Shown here one piece after another: positions 36,700-49,500 of a stretch of 64,000 bases of DNA (position 1 is the stretch's first letter; each line of letters opens with the position of its first letter). Source of the DNA: Balanoglossus misakiensis (taxonomy: Eukaryota; Hemichordata); contig CM082591.2 in assembly GCA_040954595.2 (NCBI GenBank), positions 7,688,001 to 7,752,000 on the forward strand. Reading direction: 5' to 3'. Under the pieces are notes generated by a model, which saw nothing but the letters and a program-made list of their open reading frames with translations, was not told the origin of the DNA and ran no database searches. A program made the translations under genes and the position numbers.

Positions 36700-38140
36700 G
36701 CTCATGAATGTGTTTGAATGAGGCATTTTTGAAAGCCTTTGAATTTTATAACGTGGAAAATCCTGAATAAAAAAAAGATATCTGGATGGAAACTTGATCT
36801 AACCAATGAAGAAATCCTAGAATCTCAGTTGCTCATGCTTTGTGCATGAATGTAAAGCATGATTAGCACATGGATGTGTTTGAATGAGGCATTTTTGAAA
36901 GCCTTTGAATTTTATAACATGGAAAATCCTGAAGAACAAAAAATATCTGGATGGAAACTTGATCTAACCAATGAAGAAATCATCAGTTGCTCATGCTTTG
37001 TGCATGAATGTAAAGCATGATTAGCACATGGATGTGTTTGAATGAGGCATTTTTGAAAGCCTTTGAATTTTATAACGTGGAAAATCCTGAAGAAAAACAA
37101 AATATCTGGATGGAAACTTGATCTAACCAATGAAGAAATCCTAGAATCTCAGTTGGTCATGCTTTGTGCATGAATGTAAAGCATGATTAGCACATGGATG
37201 TGTTTGAATGAGGCATTTTTGAAAGCCTTTGAATTTTATAACATGGAAAATCCTAAAGAAAAAAAATATCTGGATAGAAACTTGATCTAAGGCTGCATTC
37301 ACAAACACCTCTGGAGGGGGGGGGGGCGGGAGAATTCAATTTTTTTTACCGCTAATTTTCACATGCCGCCCTTCCGAACTGCCAATATTTTCAAATCCCC
37401 CCCCCCCTTCCGAACTGCCAAAATTTTGAAATCCCCCCCCCCCATTTTCTTTCACAGAGCAAAACACATCACCTATCTATCTTGTAAAAAGAAAAACAGC
37501 GCTCCCATGAAAAGAATTTGAAACTGATGTTTCCCCTCATCAGTGGGTATTAAAACTGAACATTGTTTTTATTTTTTAAGTACATATATTTGTATTCTGT
37601 GTTGGGAGACATTGTAAACTGAGAATTGAAGGGGGTGGGTTTGGGAGGGGGTGTCCCCCTCCCACGTAAGAAAATTTTCTAAAATACAGAGCTCAAAGCT
37701 GCATTTTAATGAACCCGGCAAAAGCAAATTAACTCAACTACCGGTATGTTGGGGAGGACAAATTTAACCGTCGCCGCTCAAAGTTATCATGGGGTGGGGC
37801 AAGTCCCCTGACCTGGGACACTAGATAAACTAGTCAATGATTGAAAGGTGTTGATGAATGGAGGGGGTGGGTGTTAGAAAATTTTGTAAAATAAAGGGCG
37901 CGAAACTGCATTTTTGTGGACTCAAAATAAATATTTAGTCGTTAAAGTTTTCAAGTCCCCCCCCTTTCAGTCCCTAAATTATTTCAAATCCCCCCTTACA
38001 TACCCTCAATTTTTTCAAATCCCCCCCCTCAATTCTCCTGCCCCCCCCTCCAGAGGTGTTTGTGAATGCAGCCTAACCAATGAAGAAATCATAGAATCTC
38101 AGTTGCTCATGCTTTGTGCATGAATGTAAAGCATGATCAA
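36700..38140. repeat. Four-copy tandem repeat (about 158-166 bp), last copy split by a transposon
   Basis: The marker tgtttgaatgaggcattttt recurs at 36711, 36877, 37035 and 37201. Each copy also contains ggatggaaacttgatctaac or a close variant and catgctttgtgcatgaatg. The fourth copy is interrupted at 37291-38073 and resumes with taaccaatgaagaaatcata at 38074. Confidence 0.85.
37291..38073. mobile_element. 783-bp TIR element inserted in the tandem repeat, TAA target duplication
   Basis: The ends ggctgcattcacaaacacct and aggtgtttgtgaatgcagcc are perfect inverted repeats, each followed inwards by ctggagg-type sequence and long G or C runs. TAA flanks it at 37288-37290 and 38074-38076. The uninterrupted neighbouring copies read gatctaaccaatg, which proves the insertion point. 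The 3-bp TAA duplication suggests PIF/Harbinger. No intact transposase is seen. Confidence 0.8.
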
Positions 38141-38156
38141 ACACACAGGTATTGAT

Positions 38157-38177
38157 TTTATTACATTCTCATTTATT
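38157..38177 (-). terminator. Candidate polyadenylation signals for the minus-strand giant gene
   Basis: On the minus strand there are two AATAAA hexamers, from tttatt at 38157-38162 and 38172-38177. They are downstream of the stop at 39741, which would give a 3' UTR of about 1.6 kb. The stretch 38180-39740 has no other feature that I can name. Confidence 0.4.
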
Positions 38178-39740
38178 TCAGTATATTTACTTTGGCGCTA
38201 CATGTAGATATATGTTGCCAAGAAACTGATTTGCATAGTAGTTGTGACACACAAACACATCACCCAACACGTTCACTAATATAGTACAAATTCTAGATTA
38301 CAACCGATGGGATAACAGACTTGCAAAACTTTCACAAATATGTTCTACAAACATGGGATAGTTTTTCCATAAGTTCTTGCATCAAGTTCAATAGTAACAC
38401 GACTCTCGACTATTGCTAAAGTCAATGCCACATACAGATGTATACTTTTTCAATTATGCATTCAAGTACATCTTAAATTTAAACAAATTCAAAGTATAAT
38501 ACAGCAAATACAAACAGACAGTGTAATTATTTACAATACAAGTTCAAAAAACTACCGGCCTCTAAGTTTACTCCCCATAACAATGTCACTATAGTTGTCT
38601 ACTCAAGTAACTTAACTGTTCTTCAGAAGAAAACAAAACAATATACAGAATCATAAAAAATGCGCAAAAGTCATCGCTAGCCAAGCTTAGGAGGACTTCC
38701 CTCAAAACGTACACTTTGTACAGTTCTTGGCAACAGTTGGCCCAGTCGGCCTGATAGCAAAAATGATCATAGCGCCCCCTGTCGGCAGTATTTAAGTGTG
38801 CCTTTGAACCAAGAATACTTTATCTTTTCGTAAAGTAGTTGACTTTCAGCCAGTACAGCAAATTTTTACTTTTTGAAATCCGGTGAAACAAAATAAAAAT
38901 AGTCGACATTCTTTACATATCTCATAAAAACTGCAAAGTCATTCTGCAGCGTTGTAGTCTCATGTCAGAGTCTCGATCGAGCTAGCTGCAAGTGCGCCCT
39001 CTACACCGTTAAAAACAAAAATATGTAAAAGACTGTCGTTCACATCCCTTGTTCATATATTTTTGAAATAACAACAATTTCGGACTATCGAATGGTAATC
39101 TATATAAATTACAACGCAATACATATCAGGCGATTTACAGGTAAGTTTTTAGAATTATTTTGCACACATAAATTGATGAAACGCCTTCATCCTTTCGGAT
39201 GCAATGGAGATCTGATGGGAAGTGGACTGTGTACATCATAACTTTCAGACCCCTCCATGTCAAAATTCATGAAAAAACGAGTAAAAATATTCCAAAACGA
39301 CTCAGATTTGGATTATTTATACTCGTTATATGAAGCGACTGTAGACTGAAATATTATTTTTCCAAAATGGTCTTTGTAAATGTGGAAAAAAGAACCCAAT
39401 TTTTGATTGTGTACATGCAAAGTTGACGGAATGCATTCAATTTCAAACAGTCTTGTCTCAAAATCCCTCAAAATAAACTGCAACAATTACTCAAAACACC
39501 CTCAGTTTATTTTGCCTACACTCAGTACATGTAGCGACTGCACCTACAATTAATTTCTGTCCGAAATTTTTCTTCAAAATGTGGAAAATAACTCCAAAAA
39601 TTGTAAAAATGACATTGGTTCAGTTTGAACTTTGTTGCCATGGCATGCGATCAATCGTAAATTTATCGCCGCAGCCTCTAAATTTTCTCCCAAATTTCAC
39701 TTTTTTTGATGTCGTGTTGACATGTATTTCATGGTGATGT
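38178..39740 (-). other. Probable 3' UTR of the GT4/NHL gene
   Basis: This A+T-rich stretch follows the NHL stop codon on the minus strand. It has no splice-compatible open frame on either strand. It ends at the two AATAAA candidates near 38170. Assignment as UTR is inference. Confidence 0.4.
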
Positions 39741-40558
39741 TTATGTCTGCTTGCAGAATACTTTGATTTGGTCGCTGTACCACTCTCTAACAGCAATTCT
39801 GTCACCGCTGACTGCAAGGAAGTAAGGGCTACTCACCTCACCTTCAAATAAGTGACAGATCCACTCTCCATCAAATCTCCATTTCACAATCCTATCATTC
39901 CACCGATCACACACAAACAAATTATCGTCGTCATCGACGTCAATGCTCCATGGAAGCCACAGCTGACCAGGACCTGAACCTTCCACACCAAATTGATACA
40001 AGAATTTCAATTCAGCATCAAAACAATTGATGCGGTGATTGTAACAGTCAGACACCATGATGACATTCTTACTGTTGACCACCACAGAGTATGGGGAATG
40101 GAATTGTGCTTGGCCATCACCTCGACCACCAACCTCTGCAACATACTGACCATCTTGGGTGTACTTGAGTAGCCGATGACCTGTGACCTCAGTGACCAAA
40201 ACAAATCCATTCAGTAGAGCAATGCCACAGACATCGACGCCTGCAGGTAGAGTAATTATTCTAAGAATTTTATTGTTTTGATCACAAACAACAATTTGAG
40301 AATTTCCATCATCACTTATGAAGTAGATGTTGTCATGGGAGACAGCTACATCCCATGGCTGGAATGGCTTTGCAAACTGACCATCAAAACTTCCCAAGAC
40401 TTTGTCACAGGTGTTATCTTGATTCAGTATCTGTACAACCCTGTTGCCTCGGTCACACACCACTAGTTTGTCACCATGGAACACCATACTTCTTGGTTCT
40501 TTAAACTTTCGCCCTGGCTTTGGACTTTGGCCATCCAGTGTCCTCACTGACCAGTGAC
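39741..40558 (-). CDS. Exon 8: six-blade NHL beta-propeller, C-terminus
   Basis: This exon has 271 aa plus TAA at 39741-39743. It carries six NHL-type blades: FKEPRSMVFHGDKLVVCDRG, FQPWDVAVSHDNIYFISDDG, VCGIALLNGFVLVTEVTG, FHSPYSVVVNSKNVIMVSDC, LWLPWSIDVDDDDNLFVCDR and SPYFLAVSGDRIAVREW. Each ends in an NR/NHR/NDR- or SDQ-type turn. NHL propellers bind RNA or protein in TRIM-NHL proteins. The acceptor (tttcacctaacag) is strong and the phase-1 join to GEK gives GHWSVRTLDGQ. Confidence 0.92.
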
Positions 40559-43500
40559 CTGTTAGGTGAAACAGAGGTCAAAGGTCAAACATGCTGTACC
40601 CTATTGAAATGCATTAGGAATATGATGCTGGAGTTAGTGTTTTATTGTTCATTTTAACAAGAGAAAGCATATTACAAAAGAAACGAATCATTGCTATGGC
40701 AACTGAACTACTAAAGGGCAGTTTCTCTACACAATGTTTACAGTGACAAGTAACCATGGCAACCAGACTAACCCCAGTTTGCGAAACTAATTTTTATTGC
40801 TCTGCAATACCAAGGAAGAAATTTATTGTCTCTTTGTTGACAGATTATTATAAAATACATGAAAGACTTTCTTATTTAACCATTCAATAGATATACTAAC
40901 ATTGATGTTACTATGGTAACGCATTTGAGAAAATCAGGTCAAAAATATTTTTTTTCTTATAACTTTTGACTTCATAGACATTTCATAAAAAATCTTGAAC
41001 TAAACGTCTGGGATAATTCCTCAGTTCATTATTTTTCTGAACAAATTTATTATGGTAACATTATTAACTGGTAACCATGACAACTGAATTTATTTTGCAA
41101 AATATGACATTATGCAAGAGTTAGTGTTTTAATAAAATTTCCTTTAACAAATTGAATTAATGCTTGGATAAAATTGCTGCCAAAGTACCATATATGTTTT
41201 TCAATACCAAATAACCATGGTAACATACATGGAACAGATCAGTAAAACAATGATCATTGTCTTTTAATTTTAAAGATGGTTATGTTGAATATATTGATTT
41301 TGATATTTCTTGACATGTTTACAATCATTTTGAACCACATACACATACACTAGTTAGTAGGTCCGCAAGTTCTTGGTTTGTGTTATAGGTCAGAAAAGAA
41401 AAATGCCTTATGAATGAGATGAATATACATTTGTTTCTTTTTCTAGTCGACCAGAGATGGTCTGCTTTCAAATCAGTAATTATCACATTGGTGAAGAGAG
41501 AACAAATCTACTGTCCTCAGCTGAGAAGGCTGCCACTTTCTGAGACCAAGTGAGTATTTTTGTTGAACAAATGCATGAGAAAATAATTGTTGTAACTTTA
41601 ACTTCAGAGAATTTACTGATAATGTTGTCCTATAATAAATAGTGGGCTACTTGAAACGAAAATAGACTATTGAAAATGGTAAAATATTTTGAGTAGAAAA
41701 TCTATGTGAAAGGAGTTTGTTAATCATTGCAGATGATCTGAAAGATGGAAAACCTACAGTCACTTAGGATGAGTCATGATAATGGTCTGTCTCAACACCA
41801 CTGGCTGTTCCAGATTTTCACTTAGATAAAAAATATTGGTAAGTCCCTAATTTGAATTTCATAATTTAAATTGTACTATGAATGCAGTGGGGTAAGCTAA
41901 ATGTATAAAACATTTTCGTACAGTGCTATTAACCCTTCCACCACCATGGTTTGGTCTAAGTCCGTTGTTTCTATGGTAAATGTGGACCTCTATAGAGGGA
42001 ACTATGGGGTAAAGGGTTAACATGGGGTCCTTGAGGAAACACGGAAAGACTATTAGCCACTGATGCTTTACTCTGAACAGATGATTCCAGTGAAATGTGT
42101 ACTTTTACAGTTAGCCTCAACATTTTCTGAGCATGTCAGGTTTCATTGCCTTACCTTTCTCTCCTGTAGTCTGTCTTTCTTTTGACTTTGGTTCATCTTG
42201 TTTGGTTAGGTCTGCAGACCCAGATGCTTCTTCTCTTGTTGTCTCAGGTTGTGTTGGTTTGGTTTTGGCATCCCCAGTTTCTTTTTCTGCAGTTGTCTCA
42301 GGTTGTGGATGTTTGGTTTCCCCCGATCCAGTTTCTTCTTCTCTTCTCATCTCTGGTTGTGTTGGTTTGGTTTTGGCATCCCCAGTTTCTTTTTCTGCAG
42401 TTGTCTCAGGTTGTGGATGTTTGGTTTCCCCCGATCCAGTTTCTTCTTCTCTTCTCATCTCTGGTTGTGTTGATTTGGTTTTGGCATCCCCAGTTTCTTT
42501 TTCTGCAGTTGTCTCTGGTTGTGGATGTTTGGTTTCCCCCGATCCAGTTTCTTCTTCTCTTCTCATCTCTGGTTGTGTTGGTTTGGTTTTGGCATCCCCA
42601 GTTTCTTTTTCTGCAGTTGTCTCAGGTTGTGGATGTTTGGTTTCCCCCGATCCAGTTTCTTCTTCTCTTCTCATCTCTGGTTGTGTTGATTTGGTTTTGG
42701 CATCCCCAGTTTCTTTTTCTGCAGTTGTCTCTGGTTGTGGATGTTTGGTTTCCCCCGATCCAGTTTCTTCTTCTCTTCTCATCTCAGGTTGTGTTGGTTT
42801 GGTTTTGGCATCCCCAGTTTCTTTTTCTGCAGTTGTCTCAGGTTGTGGATGTTTGGTTTCCCCCGATCCAGTTTCTTCTTCTCTTCTCATCTCAGGTTGT
42901 GTTGGTTTGGTTTTGGCATCCCCAGTTTCTTTTTCTGCAGTTGTCTCAGGTTGTGGATGTTTGGTTTCCCCCGATCCAGTTTCTTCTTCTCTTCTCATCT
43001 CTGGTTGTGTTGATTTGGTTTTGGCATCCCCAGTTTCTTTTTCTGCAGTTGTCTCGGGTTGTGGATGTTTGGTTTCCCCCGATCCAGTTTCTTCTTCTCT
43101 TCTCATCTCAGGTTGTGTTGGTTTGGTTTTGGCATCCCCAGTTTCTTTTTCTGCAGTTGTCTCAGGTTGTGGATGTTTGGTTTCCCCCGATCCAGTTTCT
43201 TCTTCTCTTCTCATCTCTGGTTGTGTTGGTTTGGTTTTGGCATCCCCAGTTTCTTTTTCTGCAGTTGTCTCTGGTTGTGGATGTTTGGTTTCCCCCGATC
43301 CAGTTTCTTCTTCTCTTCTCATCTCAGGTTGTGTTGGTTTGGTTTTGGCATCCCCAGTTTCTTTTTCTGCAGTTGTCTCTGGTTGTGGATGTTTGGTTTC
43401 CCCCGATCCAGTTTCTTCTTCTCTTCTCATCTCTGGTTGTGTTGATTTGGTGTTGGCATCCCCAGTTTCTTTTTCTGCAGTTGTCTCTGGTTGTGGATGT

Positions 43501-46500
43501 TTGGTTTCCCCCGATCCAGTTTCTTCTTCTCTTCTCATCTCTGGTTGTGTTGATTTGGTTTTGGCATCCCCAGTTTCTTTTTCTGCAGTTGTCTCTGGTT
43601 GTGGATGTTTGGTTTCCCCCGATCCAGTTTCTTCTTCTCTTCTCATCTCTGGTTGTGTTGATTTGGTTTTGGCATCCCCAGTTTCTTTTTCTGCAGTTGT
43701 CTCTGGTTGTGGATGTTTGGTTTCCCCCGATCCAGTTTCTTCTTCTCTTCTCATCTCTGGTTGTGTTGATTTGGTTTTGGCATCCCCAGTTTCTTTTTCT
43801 GCAGTTGTCTCTGGTTGTGGATGTTTGGTTTCCCCCGATCCAGTTTCTTCTTCTCTTCTCATCTCTGGTTGTGTTGATTTGGTTTTGGCATCCCCAGTTT
43901 CTTTTTCTGCAGTTGTCTCTGGTTGTGGATGTTTGGTTTCCCCCGATCCAGTTTCTTCTTCTCTTCTCATCTCTGGTTGTGTTGATTTGGTTTTGGCATC
44001 CCCAGTTTCTTTTTCTGCAGTTGTCTCTGGTTGTAGATGTTTGGTTTCCCCCGATCCAGTTTCTTCTTCTCTTCTCATCTCAGGTTGTGTTGGTTCGGTT
44101 TTGGCATCCCCAGTTTCTTTTTCTGCAGTTGTCTCGGGTTGTGGATGTTTGGTTTCCCCCGATCCAGTTTCTTCTTCTCTTCTCATCTCTGGTTGTGTTG
44201 GTTTGGTTTTGGCATCCCCAGTTTCTTTTTCTGCAGTTGTCTCTGGTTGTGGATGTTTGGTTTCCCCCGATCTAGTTTCTTCTTCTCTTCTCATCTCAGG
44301 TTGTGTTGGTTTGGTTTTGGCATCCCCAGTTTCTTTTTCTGCAGTTGTCTCTGGTTGTGGATGTTTGGTTTCCCCCGATCCAGTTTCTTCTTCTCTTCTC
44401 ATCTCAGGTTGTGTTGGTTTGGTTTTGGCATCCCCAGTTTCTTTTTCTGCAGTTGTCTCTGGTTGTGGATGTTTGGTTTCCCCCGATCTAGTTTCTTCTT
44501 CTCTTCTCATCTCAGGTTGTGTTGGTTTGGTTTTGGCATCCCCAGTTTCTTTTTCTGCAGTTGTCTCAGGTTGTGGATGTTTGGTTTCCCCCGATCCAGT
44601 TTCTTCTTCTCTTCTCATCTCAGGTTGTGTTGGTTTGGTTTTGGCATCCCCAGTTTCTTTTTCTGCAGTTGTCTCTGGTTGTGGATGTTTGGTTTCCCCC
44701 GATCCAGTTTCTTCTTCTCTTCTCATCTCTGGTTGTGTTGGTTTGGTTTTGGCATCCCCAGTTTCTTTTTCTGCAGTTGTCTCGGGTTGTGGATGTTTGG
44801 TTTCCCCCGATCCAGTTTCTTCTTCTCTTCTCATCTCTGGTTGTGTTGGTTTGGTTTTGGCATCCCCAGTTTCTTTTTCTGCAGTTGTCTCGGGTTGTGG
44901 ATGTTTGGTTTCCCCCGATCCAGTTTCTTCTTCTCTTCTCATCTCTGGTTGTGTTGGTTTGGTTTTGGCATCCCCAGTTTCTTTTTCTGCAGTTGTCTCT
45001 GGTTGTGGATGTTTGGTTTCCCCCGATCCAGTTTCTTCTTCTCTTCTCATCTCAGGTTGTGTTGGTTCGGTTTTGGCATCCCCAGTTTCTTTTTCTGCAG
45101 TTGTCTCGGGTTGTGGATGTTTGGTTTCCCCCGATCCAGTTTCTTCTTCTCTTCTCATCTCTGGTTGTGTTGGTTTGGTTTTGGCATCCCCAGTTTCTTT
45201 TTCTGCAGTTGTCTCTGGTTGTGGATGTTTGGTTTCCCCCGATCCAGTTTCTTCTTCTCTTCTCATCTCTGGTTGTGTTGGTTTGGTTTTGGCATCCCCA
45301 GTTTCTTTTTCTGCAGTTGTCTCAGGTTGTGGATGTTTGGTTTCCCCCGATCCAGTTTCTTCTTCTCTTCTCATCTCTGGTTGTGTTGGTTTGGTTTTGG
45401 CATCCCCAGTTTCTTTTTCTGCAGTTGTCTCAGGTTGTGGATGTTTGGTTTCCCCCGATCCAGTTTCTTCTTCTCTTCTCATCTCAGGTTGTGTTGGTTT
45501 GGTTTTGGCATCCCCAGTTTCTTTTTCTGCAGTTGTCTCGGGTTGTGGATGTTTGGTTTCCCCCGATCCAGTTTCTTCTTCTCTTCTCATCTCTGGTTGT
45601 GTTGGTTTGGTTTTGGCATCCCCAGTTTCTTTTTCTGCAGTTGTCTCAGGTTGTGGATGTTTGGTTTCCCCCGATCCAGTTTCTTCTTCTCTTCTCATCT
45701 CAGGTTGTGTTGGTTTGGTTTTGGCATCCCCAGTTTCTTTTTCTGCAGTTGTCTCTGGTTGTGGATGTTTGGTTTCCCCCGATCCAGTTTCTTCTTCTCT
45801 TCTCATCTCAGGTTGTGTTGGTTTGGTTTTGGCATCCCCAGTTTCTTTTTCTGCAGTTGTCTCAGGTTGTGGATGTTTGGTTTCCCCCGATCCAGTTTCT
45901 TCTTCTCTTCTCATCTCTGGTTGTGTTGGTTTGGTTTTGGCATCCCCAGTTTCTTTTTCTGCAGTTGTCTCTGGTTGTGGATGTTTGGTTTCCCCCGATC
46001 CAGTTTCTTCTTCTCTTCTCATCTCTGGTTGTGTTAGTTTGGTTTTGGCATCCCCAGTTTCTTTTTCTGCAGTTGTCTCAGGTTGTGGATGTTTGGTTTC
46101 CCCCGATCCAGTTTCTTCTTCTCTTCTCATCTCGGGTTGTGTTGGTTTGGTTTTGGCATCCCCAGTTTCTTTTTCTGCAGTTGTCTCTGGTTGTGGATGT
46201 TTGGTTTCCCCCGATCCAGTTTCTTCTTCTCTTCTCATCTCAGGTTGTGTTGGTTTGGTTTTGGCATCCCCAGTTTCTTTTTCTGCAGTTGTCTCAGGTT
46301 GTGGATGTTTGGTTTCCCCCGATCCAGTTTCTTCTTCTCTTCTCATCTCAGGTTGTGTTGGTTTGGTTTTGGCATCCCCAGTTTCTTTTTCTGCAGTTGT
46401 CTCAGGTTGTGGATGTTTGGTTTCCCCCGATCCAGTTTCTTCTTCTCTTCTCATCTCAGGTTGTGTTGGTTTGGTTTTGGCATCCCCAGTTTCTTTTTCC

Positions 46501-49500
46501 TCAGTAGTTTCAGTATCACCAGCTTTAATTCAAAATTGAAATGAGAAGACACAAATTTAATTCCCTTGAGATTGTAATGTTAATAAATATATCTTCTGAA
46601 GCCTGATAAACAGTGTTGAAAATTAAGCAGAATATGGTGACCTCAGTTTAAAGTAGAAAAAAAATCAGAAACATTCTCGTATACAGTTAATGATAGTGAC
46701 AATTGAAGCAAGATGATAAAATGAAAGCCAATATGGTACATCCTCTGGATTGTTGTAATCATCAGCATGTCTCATTTACAAGGCTTAATAATAATATGAA
46801 CCAGCCATTGTTTATGACACATATGACCACATCCCAAAGTAAAACTTTAAATCAATCTCACCTTGTTCAGTTTTCAATGTGATCTCTTCTCCCAGTTGAA
46901 GACTCATAGCCTTTTTCAGTTGCAGCTCATTATCATATTGTTCATCATGTTTTTTTGATAATTTCAACTTGAGTTCAGCAATTATTTGGTCTTTCTGATC
47001 AAGTTTGGACTTCAACTCTTGGATGTGTCTAGGGTCTGATTCTTCTAATCTTTGCTTGAGGGAAATGACATCCAGAAGTTGTGTGAAAGCTACTTTTTCA
47101 GTTTTTTCAAGTTTCTGAACACAATCTTTGTACTGTTTTTCTAAGAGGGACTTTTCCTGAATTGCTTCTTTCAACTGATTCTCTAGAATCGTGTTTTCTG
47201 CTCGAAGTTTGAACTTTTCTGCCAAGGTCTCATCCATCTGCTGTTTTAGAGATTTCTTATCTGATTTCAAGGACTGCATTTCTTGGAACTGTTTTAGACT
47301 AACTTCAAAGGGCAGTAAGCTTTGTGCTTGTGAGCTGATAGATTCATGTGGAATGGAAAGAACTGGTGTGCCATATTGTATGATTTTCCCCTCCAAATCT
47401 GAAATGAAGTAGATTAAATAATTTTTATTTAAATGTAGGATGTACATTAAGCAATCTGCAGATGTCAAATACTTTTTTTTTACTTTCACCTTATTATTTA
47501 AATTTGTGAAGTAAATTTCACAATGCTATTGACCTTGGTAGTATATGCAGGAAATGGCTTTGTCAAATTCAATAAATTTTGAATGCTCTAGTTTAGTATA
47601 AATTGATAAAAAATAATACCGATGGATGAATGGCGATAATTGTTTGTTGTAACGTGTGAGTAGTCATTTTTAAAAACAAGGAAAATATTTCCTGTACTAT
47701 TTGGTTGCTTTGTGTATCTTGGTACTGAAAGAAAGAAATTCTGAGAGTTTCAGTCAAACCTTTGGATTGTGTAATATGCTTGTCAGACTTGGTGACTAAT
47801 GTAATAAAAATCACTGTTTATTACCTGATTCACTGAAATCAGCCCTTTCTGTGTCAGTCATAAGATACCTTCTAACACCCAGTAACTCTAAGATGCGAGG
47901 TCTGTGTGATAGGATATGCTGAACTTTCTTGGTCATTTTCCCTGATAGTTGTATGATGTCAAACTCTCTTCCTTTCTGTCTTTTACACTGCTCACTGTCA
48001 AATATCTGAGGTGCATATTTGTCTGCTGACTTCTGGAATTTACATGTTGGATCAATCTCCAGAAATGTCTTGTATATTGTCCCACCTGCAAGACATACAT
48101 GATGTACAATTCTTTTAATTTTTTGGTAAAACAATTCCCATCTTAATGATGAAATGTCTCTATCTGTGATTAAATGGTCTCTATCAAAGAGGCCTAAAAT
48201 GGCACCTTTGCCCAGAGTAACAGTAGGTTTAGGAAACTCAAATGATATAACAACATACATGTATGAACATGACGATCAAGCCCAAAATCTTGTACTTAGG
48301 GAGCCGTCATTATTTATGGCCTGGGGGGGTCGGAGGAATCAAGGGGGGGTTACTCAAAAATTGGAAGGCTGCAGGGGGGGGGTTTCTCAAAAATTGTAGA
48401 TGAAGAGGGGGGGGTCACTCATTTTTGGGAAATGTATCAAAGTTTTACAACTGAAAGATTTAGTTGTGTGCTGTGCAAGTGCTGCAGCGCTCCGCGACCT
48501 CCGGTCGCGGAACACCAGAGTGTCCACACTGCACTGTCAAAGTATTTTTCCCAAAATTTGCTGATAAAGGATTGGCATGCTTGCCTGATCATGCATAAAA
48601 AACATTTACTCCTTATTATTTTTTAAGAAATAAATATTATTATTATTTATTAAAATACTGAAAAATGCATACTACATGTATATTCAAGCAAATGTAAGTT
48701 TTTGTTTTCTTTGTCTTTTTTTCTCTGACCTCTTTGTCACACGTTTGGTAATCTCTTGAGTCTATGGATAAACACAATATTGCAGAAATAATGTTTTGAT
48801 AACATAAATAAAATAAAAAATCTCAAAAAATGCATTCTAGCACATAAATGATTCTTTGATATAGAATGTTTCATAAAGGTTAAATATAAAACATATAAAT
48901 ACTTTAACAGAATAAACGTAATGATGAAACAGACAGTGATGATGAAAATGATATTGTTTTGAATGAAATGAACAGCACCAGTGAAAGTGAAAGTGAAGAT
49001 GACAGTGGTGACGATATAGTACCTGTACAGTCATTTCCAATAGTTGTTACAAGAGGGGGAAGGACAGCCGGATCATGGCGGAATGCTCCCAGCAGATACC
49101 TATATAAGCACATAGAACTGAACTACCTGAACTGTTGTTAATTCACAGAAATATATTTTCACCAACAAAGTTTGATAATCATTTTGACTATAAACGATGC
49201 CTGTCCAAATTACACAATGCTACTTGATGGTTACTGGTTATGGGTGAGCTTTTACGGTAATCATTATTTAGTTGTGACTTTGAGATTGTTTTGTTGTTTC
49301 ACCCTTTTCAATCCATCATGATGCAACTGATGATCACCTACAATGTAGCAGGGTGAACCTGGAGTTGAAAGGTCTTTTACTACACTACTGTAATAGTGAT
49401 TTATACAGATACATGTATTGATATGTAGTTGTTCCGGTTTTAGGGGGGGGCCAGTCGAAATTTCTATGTTGTAAGGGGGGGGTTTCTCAAAATCTGCATG

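Noticed and set aside
42133-46539. Plus-strand 1468-codon frame and other long plus-strand frames
   Set aside because: They mirror the minus-strand 36-aa repeat exon. The minus frame joins in phase to upstream coiled-coil and downstream NHL exons; the plus frames join to nothing.
48205-48236. Longer start of giant-gene exon 5 at 48236
   Set aside because: The frame stays open to 48236 with an AG there, but the preceding exon leaves in phase 1 and this acceptor would need phase 0. The acceptor at 48206 fits.
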